NCBI RefSeq assembly: GCF_017874035.1
Contig: NZ_JAGGKV010000001.1
Span: 620,001 to 684,000, forward strand
Reading direction: 5' to 3'
DNA length: 64,000 nucleotides
Origin: Paenibacillus aceris
GTDB taxonomy: Bacteria; Bacillota; Bacilli; Paenibacillales; NBRC-103111
A model generated the notes under the pieces. It made no database searches, was not told where the DNA came from, and was given only the letters and a program-made list of their open reading frames with translations. The translations under genes and the position numbers were made by a program. Positions 44,428 to 51,499 of this stretch are shown in pieces; the first letter of the stretch is position 1, and each line of letters starts with the position of its first letter.

Positions 44428-44453
44428 TACGTCCTTTGGAATAATCTGTTTCG
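44428..44453 (-). promoter_or_regulatory. Sigma-W (ECF)-type promoter for nfeD-floA
   Basis: On the minus strand CGAAAC (44453-44448) and CGTA (44431-44428) are separated by exactly 16 bases. The B. subtilis sigma-W consensus is TGAAAC-N16-CGTA, and the orthologous yqeZ-yqfA transcript is sigma-W dependent. The site lies in the 73 bases between the rpsU-yqeY terminator and the nfeD start. Confidence 0.7.
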
Positions 44454-44461
44454 TTTTGCAA

Positions 44462-44505
44462 GAAAAATAAAAAGATCGAGAGGATGTAGCATCCGCTCGA
44501 TCTTG
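44462..44505 (-). terminator. Intrinsic terminator after rpsU-yqeY
   Basis: AAGATCGAG-CGGATG pairs with CATCCT-CTCGATCTT on the minus strand, with a small loop, followed by TTTATTTTTC. It insulates the nfeD-floA promoter from upstream transcription. Confidence 0.9.
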
Positions 44506-44522
44506 TCATACATATTTAAGTA

Positions 44523-44966
44523 TTATCCCAATAATTGTTGGACTAACTGATTAATAAGCTTACCATCAGCGCGTCCCTTGACCTGAGGCATCAATGCCGT
44601 CATCACTTTGCCCATATCCGCTTTGGAAGAAGCACCAATTTGCTGGATGGTCTGCTGTACAATGGCTTTCACTTCTTCCTCAGAAAGCTGTTGCGGCATG
44701 TACTCAGCTAGAATAACAAGTTCTGCCTTCAGGTTCTCGGCCAAATCATCTCTGCCGGCCTTCGTAAATTCTTGGAGGGAATCCTTACGCTGTTTGATCT
44801 CACGAGTTAGTACGTCAAGCACTTCATTGTCATCTAAGGATCTTTTCAGATCAATCTCAGAATTCTTAATCGTAGATCTTACCATTCGAATTACAGAGAG
44901 TTTGAACTTGTCCTGACTCTTCATCGCTTGCTTCATATCTTCGTTCAATCGATCGCTTAAGCTCAT
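44523..44966 (-). CDS. yqeY: YqeY-like protein (GatB/YqeY domain)
   Basis: A 147-residue all-helical protein of the YqeY family: SLSDRLNEDMKQAMKSQDKF at the start, then LDDNEVLDVLTREIKQRKDS and YMPQQLSEEEVKAIV, with DMGKVMTALMPQVKGRADG near the end. The C-terminal part matches the tRNA-binding helical domain of GatB. It probably binds tRNA or a synthetase complex; no catalytic residues are seen. The start is ATG 44966, with AGGAGG five bases upstream. It follows rpsU by eight bases, the same pairing as in most Firmicutes. Confidence 0.94.
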   Translation of the reverse strand: MSLSDRLNEDMKQAMKSQDKFKLSVIRMVRSTIKNSEIDLKRSLDDNEVLDVLTREIKQRKDSLQEFTKAGRDDLAENLKAELVILAEYMPQQLSEEEVKAIVQQTIQQIGASSKADMGKVMTALMPQVKGRADGKLINQLVQQLLG

Positions 44967-44974
44967 ATTGCCTC

Positions 44975-45148
44975 CTAGAACTTTCTCTTGCGAGCAGCCT
45001 CAGATTTAAGCTTACGCTTAACGCTAGGCTTGTCATAATGTTTACGTTTCTTAACTTCTGCTAGAATGCCATCCTTAGCGATGGAACGCTTAAAGCGACG
45101 AAGTGCAGCATCTATAGTTTCGTTCTTACGAACTCGAGTTTCTGACAA
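44975..45148 (-). CDS. rpsU: 30S ribosomal protein S21
   Basis: A 57-residue S21, strongly basic: it begins [20 protein letters not shown] and ends in the Lys/Arg-rich AARKRKF. The size is exactly that of B. subtilis S21. The longer open frame reaches 45232, but the family start is TTG 45148, seven bases after the double site GGAGGGAGGG, so TTG is chosen. A perfect-spacing sigma-A promoter lies 56-84 bases upstream, giving a short leader. It is cotranscribed with yqeY. Confidence 0.97.
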   Translation of the reverse strand: MSETRVRKNETIDAALRRFKRSIAKDGILAEVKKRKHYDKPSVKRKLKSEAARKRKF

Positions 45149-45203
45149 CAGATTTCCCTCCCTCCGAACAGACCATCTAGGATCAAACGGTTCATCAAAT
45201 CTC

Positions 45204-45232
45204 ATTATAGGTGATAGTACTAAGGGTGTCAA
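45204..45232 (-). promoter_or_regulatory. Near-perfect sigma-A promoter for rpsU-yqeY
   Basis: TTGACA (45232-45227) and TATAAT (45209-45204) with a 17-base spacer on the minus strand form an exact consensus promoter, as expected for a ribosomal protein gene. It begins 31 bases beyond the stop of the HIT gene. Confidence 0.9.
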
Positions 45233-45262
45233 TCGAATCCTTTGGTTTCCTAAAAGTTGATC

Positions 45263-45613
45263 TTAATTATGAACCCCTAAAGGAGACAACCGCGCCCCAG
45301 CCATCAGGTGATAATGGATATGATGAACAATCTGTCCAGCATTTGCGCCGATATTCGTAATGACGCGGTAACCGGACTCTTCAACATCTAGTTCTCTAGC
45401 AATTTGCGCGGCTGCCGCTTGCATTTGACCCATCAACGGCCAATCCTCCGCCTTGGCATCCGCCAAAGAAGCTATATGCTTCTTAGGGATAATAAGCACA
45501 TGGATGGGTGAAGCCGGCTGGATATCATGAAAAGCTAGAATCTCGCCATCTTCATACACTTTTTTCGAGGGAAGTTCCCCTGCAACAATTTTGCAAAAAA
45601 TACAATCGCTCAT
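45263..45613 (-). CDS. HIT-family nucleotide-binding protein
   Basis: A 116-residue histidine-triad protein. It begins MSDCIFCKIVAGELPSKKVY, has VLIIPKKHIASLADA, and carries the triad HHIHYHLMAG near the C-terminus, which forms the nucleotide phosphate site. The length and wording match the HINT/PKCI branch that hydrolyses AMP-linked substrates such as purine phosphoramidates. Two Cys of the N-terminal CIFCKI and a later His can bind zinc. ATG 45613 is chosen from the family N-terminus; GGAGGG lies 12 bases upstream. ATG-like starts farther out (45643) would add an unlikely ten residues. Confidence 0.93.
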   Translation of the reverse strand: MSDCIFCKIVAGELPSKKVYEDGEILAFHDIQPASPIHVLIIPKKHIASLADAKAEDWPLMGQMQAAAAQIARELDVEESGYRVITNIGANAGQIVHHIHYHLMAGARLSPLGVHN

Positions 45614-45715
45614 AATTGGGCTTGTCCCTCCGCTTTCTTTCAATCTCTACTTTTAATTTTATCGGAAACGCGTGAAAAAATCCAATCCAATCCGTCCTTT
45701 TACAAGGAATAATAG

Positions 45716-45752
45716 CAAAAAAAAGAAACGCCTCGGCCACAGCTGAGAAGGT
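45716..45752 (-). terminator. Intrinsic terminator after the 100-residue protein gene
   Basis: An imperfect stem (CTTCTCAGC with GCCGAGGCG, two mismatches) on the minus strand is followed by TTTCTTTTTTT. Confidence 0.6.
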
Positions 45753-45776
45753 TCTTAACAGACGCGGAATTCTCTA

Positions 45777-46079
45777 TTAATAATAAGGCAGTAATGACAA
45801 AGCTAGCAATCCGGCTAATGGTAGTACTTGCCTAGCAAATCGGCGTCTGCCATATATATATCCGGGATACGGATAGCCGTAAAACGGGGAGGGATACCCA
45901 TAGGGCAAAAATGCTCTCATCTGTTCTTGATCCATGCCGCCAAGGGGCACAGCTAAGTATAAATTGTCATCATCGACATTTTCGACAATGCCATCATAAA
46001 CCGCCCCGTTTGTCATTGTGACAATCACATAGCGGTACATATGTTTCTTGCAAATCTCATGCATTTCAGGATGTTTCAT
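45777..46079 (-). CDS. Small protein with Sm-like beta segment and Tyr/Pro-rich tail
   Basis: A 100-residue protein. The front half contains a KHMYRYVIVTMTNGAVYDGI segment and VENVDDDNLYLAVPLGG, which together look like the strand pattern of an Sm-like or small OB barrel. A Tyr/Pro/Gly-rich stretch (YGYPSPFYGYPYPGYIYG) is followed by a basic patch and a C-terminal hydrophobic helix, LPLAGLLALSLLPYY. The start is ATG 46079, nine bases after AAGGAGG. Similar small proteins occur in spore-formers and could be coat or membrane-linked, but nothing here proves it. It lies between rsgA and the HIT gene. Confidence 0.6.
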   Translation of the reverse strand: MKHPEMHEICKKHMYRYVIVTMTNGAVYDGIVENVDDDNLYLAVPLGGMDQEQMRAFLPYGYPSPFYGYPYPGYIYGRRRFARQVLPLAGLLALSLLPYY

Positions 46080-46165
46080 GGGCTCATGCCTCCTTTTTTT
46101 CTACAGCATATTCAGCAATAGGCAAAAGGCTACTACGAACCCATGAGTCATTATGCAGATACGGA

Positions 46166-47227
46166 CTAGCGGTTGTGTTGGCTTTTCAAAGCTTGATGAA
46201 TCTTCTTCCATTTCGTTTTCTCGGCGGCCTGAAGTCCTTTATCTTCTTTGCGCGCCAAATAAGCGAGTTCTTTCTGCAATTTCACATAGTTATAAAAACG
46301 TTCTTGCGGGAGACTGCCCTCCTCTAAAGCGCCTTTGACAGCACATCTCGGTTCATTCTCATGCTTGCAGTCCTGGAAAAAGCACTGCTCCGCGAGCTCT
46401 TCGATGTCCTGAAAGGACGTGCTCAGGCCCTCTGAAGCGTCCCACAACTGCAGCTCGCGCATACCAGGGGTGTCGATGAGAATGCCTCCACCAGGCAGCG
46501 TAATCAACTCCCGGTGTGTTGTTGTATGCTTCCCTTTGTCATCACCTTCGCGGATATCTCCAGTTTCTAGAATATCCTTGCCGTAAATACGGTTTACAAT
46601 CGTTGATTTGCCCACTCCCGAAGATCCTAGCAAAGCGACAGTGCAGCCTGGTGCAATATAAGGAGCCAGTTCCTCGAGACCGCGGTTTTCTGCGGAGCTA
46701 ATGATATGAATGGGAACGCCAACTGCAATAGCCGCAACTTCCGCTGCCAGGGAATCCGGATCGTCACACAGATCCGCCTTACTAAGGACGATAACCGGAG
46801 TGGCTCCGCTCTCCCACGCCAAGACCAAATAACGTTCTATACGGCGTACATTAAAATCCAAATTTAAAGCAGTGACCAGAAAGACGGTATCCACGTTCGT
46901 GGCTACAATTTGCTCTTCCGTGACTTGACCGGCGACTTTCCGGGAAAACTTACTTTTACGAGGAAGTACCGCATGGATCGTCGCTCTCTGCTCCTCTTGC
47001 CGTACGGACACAACAACCCAATCCCCGACAGCGGGATAATCTTCACGGCGTGCAGCAAGGTGACGCATCTTGCCTGAGACCTCTGCCAAGGCTTCACCGG
47101 ATTCCGTAAGAACGCGATACATATGTTTATGTTCCAAGGACACCCGTCCAGCTTGGTATCCTTCTTCTAGATAAGATTCAAATGCTTTTTCAAAAAACGA
47201 ATTCCAGCCTAAATCTTTTTTAATCAA
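46166..47227 (-). CDS. rsgA: Ribosome small-subunit-dependent GTPase A (RsgA)
   Basis: A 353-residue circularly permuted GTPase. An OB-fold domain (about 35-95) comes first. The G motifs appear in the order G4 VLSKADLCDD, G1 LLGSSGVGKSTIVNRI, then TTTHRELITL and G3 DTPGMREL. The C-terminal zinc domain has Cys/His ligands in CFFQDCKHENEPRCAV. RsgA releases RbfA and checks late 30S maturation. The N-terminal stretch of about 35 residues before the OB fold is longer than in B. subtilis CpgA. The start is TTG 47227, with GAGAGG 13 bases upstream. A possible weak promoter (TATACT near 47268) overlaps a half-site shared with the TetR-type operator. Confidence 0.94.
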   Translation of the reverse strand: MIKKDLGWNSFFEKAFESYLEEGYQAGRVSLEHKHMYRVLTESGEALAEVSGKMRHLAARREDYPAVGDWVVVSVRQEEQRATIHAVLPRKSKFSRKVAGQVTEEQIVATNVDTVFLVTALNLDFNVRRIERYLVLAWESGATPVIVLSKADLCDDPDSLAAEVAAIAVGVPIHIISSAENRGLEELAPYIAPGCTVALLGSSGVGKSTIVNRIYGKDILETGDIREGDDKGKHTTTHRELITLPGGGILIDTPGMRELQLWDASEGLSTSFQDIEELAEQCFFQDCKHENEPRCAVKGALEEGSLPQERFYNYVKLQKELAYLARKEDKGLQAAEKTKWKKIHQALKSQHNR

Positions 47228-47265
47228 GTGTTAAATTCATCCTCTCATGTGGTTCTAAACTGAAG

Positions 47266-47276
47266 TATAGACTACG
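47266..47276. promoter_or_regulatory. Half-site repeat of the TetR-type operator
   Basis: TATAGACTACG, identical to 11 bases of the palindromic operator at 47353-47363, recurs here. It overlaps TATACT of the possible rsgA -10 element on the minus strand. Only one arm is well conserved, so this may be a weak site. Confidence 0.4.
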
Positions 47277-47353
47277 TTTAGCGCCTTCACACGGTAAATA
47301 ATCATTTAGATTATTTTTTCCTCCAACCATTTTAGACATCGGTCAATTCACTT

Positions 47354-47370
47354 ATAGACTACGGGTCTAT
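47354..47370. promoter_or_regulatory. Operator-like palindrome for the TetR-flavoprotein
   Basis: ATAGAC-TACGG-GTCTAT is a perfect 6-bp inverted repeat with a 5-base centre, covering the -35 element of the fusion gene's promoter. The position suits autorepression by a TetR-type protein. A looser TAGAC-ATC-GGTC copy lies at 47333-47344. Confidence 0.6.
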
Positions 47371-47383
47371 TTTTGCATATAAT
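47355..47383 (+). promoter_or_regulatory. Promoter of the TetR-flavoprotein gene
   Basis: TAGACT (47355-47360) and a perfect TATAAT (47378-47383) are separated by 17 bases. The -35 is inside the palindrome, so a bound regulator would block RNA polymerase. Confidence 0.6.
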
Positions 47384-47418
47384 AGGAATAAATCGATGGT
47401 TTGGAATGGAGTGAGCGG

Positions 47419-49341
47419 ATGAGCCAATTCATGAGAGCCACCACCCGCAAAAAGCGTGATGTCATGATGGACGTCGCTTTATCCATGTTTATGGAAAAAG
47501 GTTACGAGAATGTGTCTGTCGACGACATTATTACAGCAACGCGAGCGTCAAAGGGAACTTTTTACCATTATTTCAAAAGCAAAGATGCCATCATTGCCGA
47601 CCTTTACAGCAAACAAATCCAATTGATTCAAGAATGGGTGAAGCAGCCTCCTTCCAAAGTGCAGTCCCTAGAAGGACACATCAATCGCTTATTTTTAGAC
47701 TTAGCGTCTAACATTCGCGTTTCACCGCGTCTTATTCGAAGCTTACAAGCATTATCCTTACAAAATGAAACCGTAAAAACGGAAGAGCAGCATCAATTGA
47801 ACGTACTCTCAGAAAGCTTGCTGCATTGGCTGCCTGAGCCTAGAAAAGTCGAACTGCTCGTCTGCATGTATGCCGGTACTATTCGAACTTGGTGCAATCA
47901 GGAACATGCGGATTTACTCTCCATGATGAAAAACAACCTAGCTTGGATGTGGGCAGGCATTCGTTCTAACGAGCCTTACACACCGCTGCAAGTAGAACCA
48001 GTCCCCAAGGAGGAAAACAAAATGAAAGTAGCAATTATCGGCGGAGGCCTAGCCGGATTAACCGCGGCCGCATATTTATCGGAGAACCCGCATATCGAAG
48101 GCGTTCTTTTTGAGCGTAGTCCGCAGCTTGGCGGCCGCGCATTTACTTATGAAAAAGCTGGATTTACGCTAAACTATGGCGCGCACGCCATCTATGGGAT
48201 AGATCGTCATACCATCACGAACATGGAACGAGAATTGGGACTGTCTTTCTCTTCCAAGCAAGTCGATAAACGCAAAGTTGTTTACGCGAAGCATAATCAG
48301 CTTACAACCGCTCCGCTCGATGCTATTAACCTTCTCAAAACGGATCTGCTCAGCACCGCTCAAAAAGTGCGGTTCGTTGGTGAAATCGCAGCGATCATTG
48401 CAAACATTCATAACTTGAAAAATTACGCAACCTTAGCCGATTACCTCGCTGAGTCCAATGCGGACGAGGATGTGAAGGAGCTGTGGGAGCATCTCGTTTG
48501 TTCCAACTTCTTCATCACCCCAGAGGATGCCCGCAATGTATCCGGTGCAGTAATCAGCGAATACTATCATAACCTGTTCCTTTCCTCGAAGCCTGTCAAC
48601 TATATTCTAGGAAGCTGGGCGGTCATTACCAATCAACTTAAGCAAAAGCTCACCACATCCGGCAGATGGGAAATCGCCATTCAAGAGGGCGTCGAAAGCT
48701 TGCGCTATGCGGATCGGAAGTTCGTTCTTCAAACGAAAAACCGCGAAGCTTCTTTCGATAAAGTGATTTTTGCAATGCCTGTACAACAAGTTGTCAAACT
48801 GCTAAAAGGCACAGCTTGGGAGCCATTCCTGGCCCCTTATGAATCAAATACGGCTACCGAAGTCATGGTTTATGACGTTGGATTAAGCAAAGTGGTGGCA
48901 AGACCTTTTAGTTATATCAGCGACATGGACAACAAATTGTTCATTAGCGATGTTTCCGCAACAGATCACACTTTGGTGCCAGAGGGCGGGCAGCTGCTGC
49001 AAGGTATCGCTTACTTGAGCGATCGATTCGAAAGCGATGAGCAACGCAAATCGTATCTTGAAGATAAAAATACGCAGATGGAAGCACTGTTCGACAAACA
49101 TTATCCAGGCTGGCGCGATGTAACCGCGGTAAAACGGGTTTCGAAGAAAGCAATGGTATCAAGTGTCAAAAACATTGCAACCAACCACCTTCTGCCAATA
49201 CGCGTGGAAAATGTGCCTTTCTACTTCTGCGGTGACGGCTGTACAGGCAAAGGCGAACTTGCAGAACGCGCATTCTCAAGCGCTCGCACAGCAGCCTTAG
49301 CCGTTGTACAAGAAGTGCAGCAGGCTCTTCAAGGCGTATAA
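47419..49341 (+). CDS. TetR-family regulator fused to an FAD-dependent oxidoreductase
   Basis: One open frame of 640 residues. Residues 1-195 are a TetR-type repressor with the DNA-binding helix-turn-helix NVSVDDIITATRASKGTFYH (about 31-50) and a helical ligand-binding domain. From residue 202 there is a complete flavoprotein of the amine oxidase, phytoene desaturase or protoporphyrinogen oxidase superfamily. It has the FAD-binding GGGLAG (about 208-213), FERSPQLGGRAFTY, and the C-terminal FAD motif FCGDGCTGKGELAERAFSSA. No stop separates the two; the frame across 48001-48024 was read codon by codon. AAGGAGG (48007-48013) and ATG 48022 form a good internal start, so a free oxidoreductase may also be made. 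The first start is ATG 47419, with GGAG about seven bases upstream. The substrate is unknown; the operator over its promoter suggests autoregulation. Confidence 0.85.
   Translation: MSQFMRATTRKKRDVMMDVALSMFMEKGYENVSVDDIITATRASKGTFYHYFKSKDAIIADLYSKQIQLIQEWVKQPPSKVQSLEGHINRLFLDLASNIRVSPRLIRSLQALSLQNETVKTEEQHQLNVLSESLLHWLPEPRKVELLVCMYAGTIRTWCNQEHADLLSMMKNNLAWMWAGIRSNEPYTPLQVEPVPKEENKMKVAIIGGGLAGLTAAAYLSENPHIEGVLFERSPQLGGRAFTYEKAGFTLNYGAHAIYGIDRHTITNMERELGLSFSSKQVDKRKVVYAKHNQLTTAPLDAINLLKTDLLSTAQKVRFVGEIAAIIANIHNLKNYATLADYLAESNADEDVKELWEHLVCSNFFITPEDARNVSGAVISEYYHNLFLSSKPVNYILGSWAVITNQLKQKLTTSGRWEIAIQEGVESLRYADRKFVLQTKNREASFDKVIFAMPVQQVVKLLKGTAWEPFLAPYESNTATEVMVYDVGLSKVVARPFSYISDMDNKLFISDVSATDHTLVPEGGQLLQGIAYLSDRFESDEQRKSYLEDKNTQMEALFDKHYPGWRDVTAVKRVSKKAMVSSVKNIATNHLLPIRVENVPFYFCGDGCTGKGELAERAFSSARTAALAVVQEVQQALQGV
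48007..48024 (+). promoter_or_regulatory. Internal ribosome-binding site and start of the oxidoreductase part
   Basis: AAGGAGG (48007-48013), eight bases, then ATG 48022, inside the coding frame of the fusion. The protein from this start would be 439 residues, a normal length for the oxidoreductase family. This suggests either a former two-gene arrangement or two products from one gene. Confidence 0.65.
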
Positions 49342-49354
49342 TCCGGTCATAAAT

Positions 49355-49398
49355 AAAAAAAGCTGTTCCAGTATGTCGAGACTGGAGCAGCTTTTTTG
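49355..49398. terminator. Bidirectional intrinsic terminator
   Basis: AGCTGTTCCAGT and ACTGGAGCAGCT form a 12-bp stem with one G-T pair around an 8-base loop, with A-runs on the left and T-runs on the right. It can end both the fusion gene (plus) and the glycosidase gene (minus). Confidence 0.9.
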
Positions 49399-49409
49399 TA
49401 TGCAGGCAG

Positions 49410-51359
49410 TTATTTTCTTGTAATCGTGACTGTTCGGCTTGTGCCTTCCCAAGACACTTTGCCGCCAAATGTTTCTCCAACGAATCTGGCGGGAGCAAGC
49501 GTGTAGCCGTTCACAAGACGAGCGGGCTCCTCCAACTGAACAGCTTGACCGTTCACATAGACGGTTTTCTGATCAAGCGTAAGGCGTACGGTAGTGTTCC
49601 CTTTCACCGCGGTCACCGTTTTTGTAACCGCCTCATACGCTACTGTCGCTCCCATCTCTTCAAAAATAGCACGCAGCGGTGTTAGCGTAGATCCGTTCAC
49701 AATCACAGGAGCTTGCTCGAAGATCTGCTCTTTTCCATCAATCTCCACGGATACCTGAGAAGAAATGCCAAAAGTGCGCAATGCAACTTGCTTGCCGGAT
49801 TTGTTCGTCACGCGAATCTGAAGAACGGAACCTTCCGGGACATCTCCAGCGCGCAGTTGCAAGCCGTAAGGCAATTCGGTCTGAGACGCTATTACTCGTC
49901 CGTTCAGAATGTACTCTACTTTCCCAATGTACACTTCGGGTATTTTAACAAAAGGAATGAATTTGGTTTGTTTCGTAAAAGATTGATGGGCCGCGTCGAC
50001 CGGCACATAACCAATGCCGTCTGCTGGTTTGGCAGAGTCGGCCACTTTTGAGAGCAAATATGGATTGGCAATCAGTTTTGTATAGTAATTTTGGATGTCA
50101 GACGAGCTGGACAGGGAGTAGTTATTTTTTGCGTTGTCCATGTTTTGATTCACATTAAAATAAGTAATAGCCTTCAACCTTGGATATTTGTAGGGCATAA
50201 TTTCATAAAGCCGCTGCAAGTTAAGTTTAGCCCATTCCGTAAAATCTTCCTCAGTCGAATGCGAGTAATGCGGTACCCCCGTCTCGCTAAGCATCAGCGG
50301 TTTTCGATCGGAGTATGTATTGTACAGCCTCGTCAGTCTCTCCACGCTGCTTGTAGCGATCATGGAAGGCAAAGACGGGTCCCCGTTTTCATAGGGTTCA
50401 ATATACAAACTAACGCCAACCCAGTCTACATAGGCATCACCCGGATAGTAGGGGTCGATATCATTCGCAGGAACATCCCCAGGGCTCCAAACCATGGCGA
50501 CATTTGGGGCATCGCTAGCAAATACATCATGCAGCATACGAAATTTCGCTATATATTGAGCGGGGTTCCCATGCCATTTCACCCAAGCGCCATTCATTTC
50601 TCCCGCAAAACGTAAAAAGATCGGAATCCCCGCCGCCTTCGCGTCTTGTGCCCACTTTCGTAAATACGCGCCATCCGTTACAGGATTTAAGCCATCGTCA
50701 GGCTCCCACGCAATTTGAAGCGCACCTCCCGCGTCTTTGGCTCTCTTCGCATAAGCTGCCGGGAAGCTTTGTCCCCAATGGGCATAGGCCAAGTATATCG
50801 CATGTTTTTTACCGTAAACGGATTCCGTCTTCGCAAACATATTGCCAACCTTGGGATCTTGCTCAGAATACATTCCCAAATATGTACCGAATGCAGGTTC
50901 AAACTTGGCTAGTTGGCCATTCTTAGGCATGGCTAGCTTCTGAATAGCGGTCTGATCGCGGTCCTGGCGATATAGTTCAACGGTTGTCCGGATTTGATCG
51001 GCACGCTGCAGCTTGACAGCTCCCCAATCTTTTCCCGCTTTCACCCAGTACTCGTTTTCTAACTCGTAGTAATGAATCGCCTCATCATAATCTCCGATGG
51101 CATCGTAATAGGAATCTAATTTGCCGCAAAAAAGCGCTGCATTTTCCCAATCGCCGGTACTCCCATAGTGGTTAGCGAGAAATTGCCAATGAGAGACCGC
51201 TTCTGCATTATTGCCGCTGGCGCTGAGCGACTCCGCCTTTTGCCAGTGATCCCATACGATATCTGCATAAGCAGGTGCAGGCGAGCCAGCCAAACTAGCA
51301 GCTAATAATATGCCGACGGCAAGCGTCATGACGCCAATTCTTTTTTTCATTATAATCAA
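49410..51359 (-). CDS. Secreted GH26-like glycosidase with helical repeats and a C-terminal stalk domain
   Basis: A 649-residue secreted protein. A signal peptide (about 1-32, cleavage after PAYA) is followed by TPR-like helical repeats (about 40-105: AEAVSHWQFLANHYG, GDYDEAIHYYELENEY). A TIM-barrel domain resembling GH26 beta-mannanase/lichenase follows, with putative acid/base E254 in RFAGEMNGAW and nucleophile E359 in LSETGVP. The C-terminus (about 555-649) is a copper-amine-oxidase-type N-terminal (stalk) domain, PLRAIFEEMGATVAY and LAPARFVGETFGG, which binds cell-wall material in Paenibacillus. TTG 51359 has GGGAG ten bases upstream; ATG 51350 is also possible. The likely substrate is a beta-mannan or mixed-link glucan, by family only. 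Confidence 0.87.
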   Translation of the reverse strand: MIIMKKRIGVMTLAVGILLAASLAGSPAPAYADIVWDHWQKAESLSASGNNAEAVSHWQFLANHYGSTGDWENAALFCGKLDSYYDAIGDYDEAIHYYELENEYWVKAGKDWGAVKLQRADQIRTTVELYRQDRDQTAIQKLAMPKNGQLAKFEPAFGTYLGMYSEQDPKVGNMFAKTESVYGKKHAIYLAYAHWGQSFPAAYAKRAKDAGGALQIAWEPDDGLNPVTDGAYLRKWAQDAKAAGIPIFLRFAGEMNGAWVKWHGNPAQYIAKFRMLHDVFASDAPNVAMVWSPGDVPANDIDPYYPGDAYVDWVGVSLYIEPYENGDPSLPSMIATSSVERLTRLYNTYSDRKPLMLSETGVPHYSHSTEEDFTEWAKLNLQRLYEIMPYKYPRLKAITYFNVNQNMDNAKNNYSLSSSSDIQNYYTKLIANPYLLSKVADSAKPADGIGYVPVDAAHQSFTKQTKFIPFVKIPEVYIGKVEYILNGRVIASQTELPYGLQLRAGDVPEGSVLQIRVTNKSGKQVALRTFGISSQVSVEIDGKEQIFEQAPVIVNGSTLTPLRAIFEEMGATVAYEAVTKTVTAVKGNTTVRLTLDQKTVYVNGQAVQLEEPARLVNGYTLAPARFVGETFGGKVSWEGTSRTVTITRK

Positions 51360-51451
51360 GAAAAAATGACTCCCTTCAGCCTACCTTTAAGTGATAACCC
51401 TATACTTGATACGTTCAAAAGCGGGTAAAGTAGCACAGGGAACAGAAATTT

Positions 51452-51492
51452 AAAAAAGGCTGGATAGGAATAAATTCCTGTCCACCCCTTTT
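51452..51492 (-). terminator. Intrinsic terminator after the trypsin-like protease gene
   Basis: GGGGTGGACAGGAAT pairs with ATTCCTATCCAGCC on the minus strand, followed by TTTTTT (51457-51452). Confidence 0.85.
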
Positions 51493-51499
51493 ATAACCA

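Noticed and set aside
45149..45232. N-terminal extension of the rpsU frame up to 45232
   Set aside because: S21 is 57 residues long and the TTG at 45148 has an excellent ribosome-binding site; the extension would cover the promoter.
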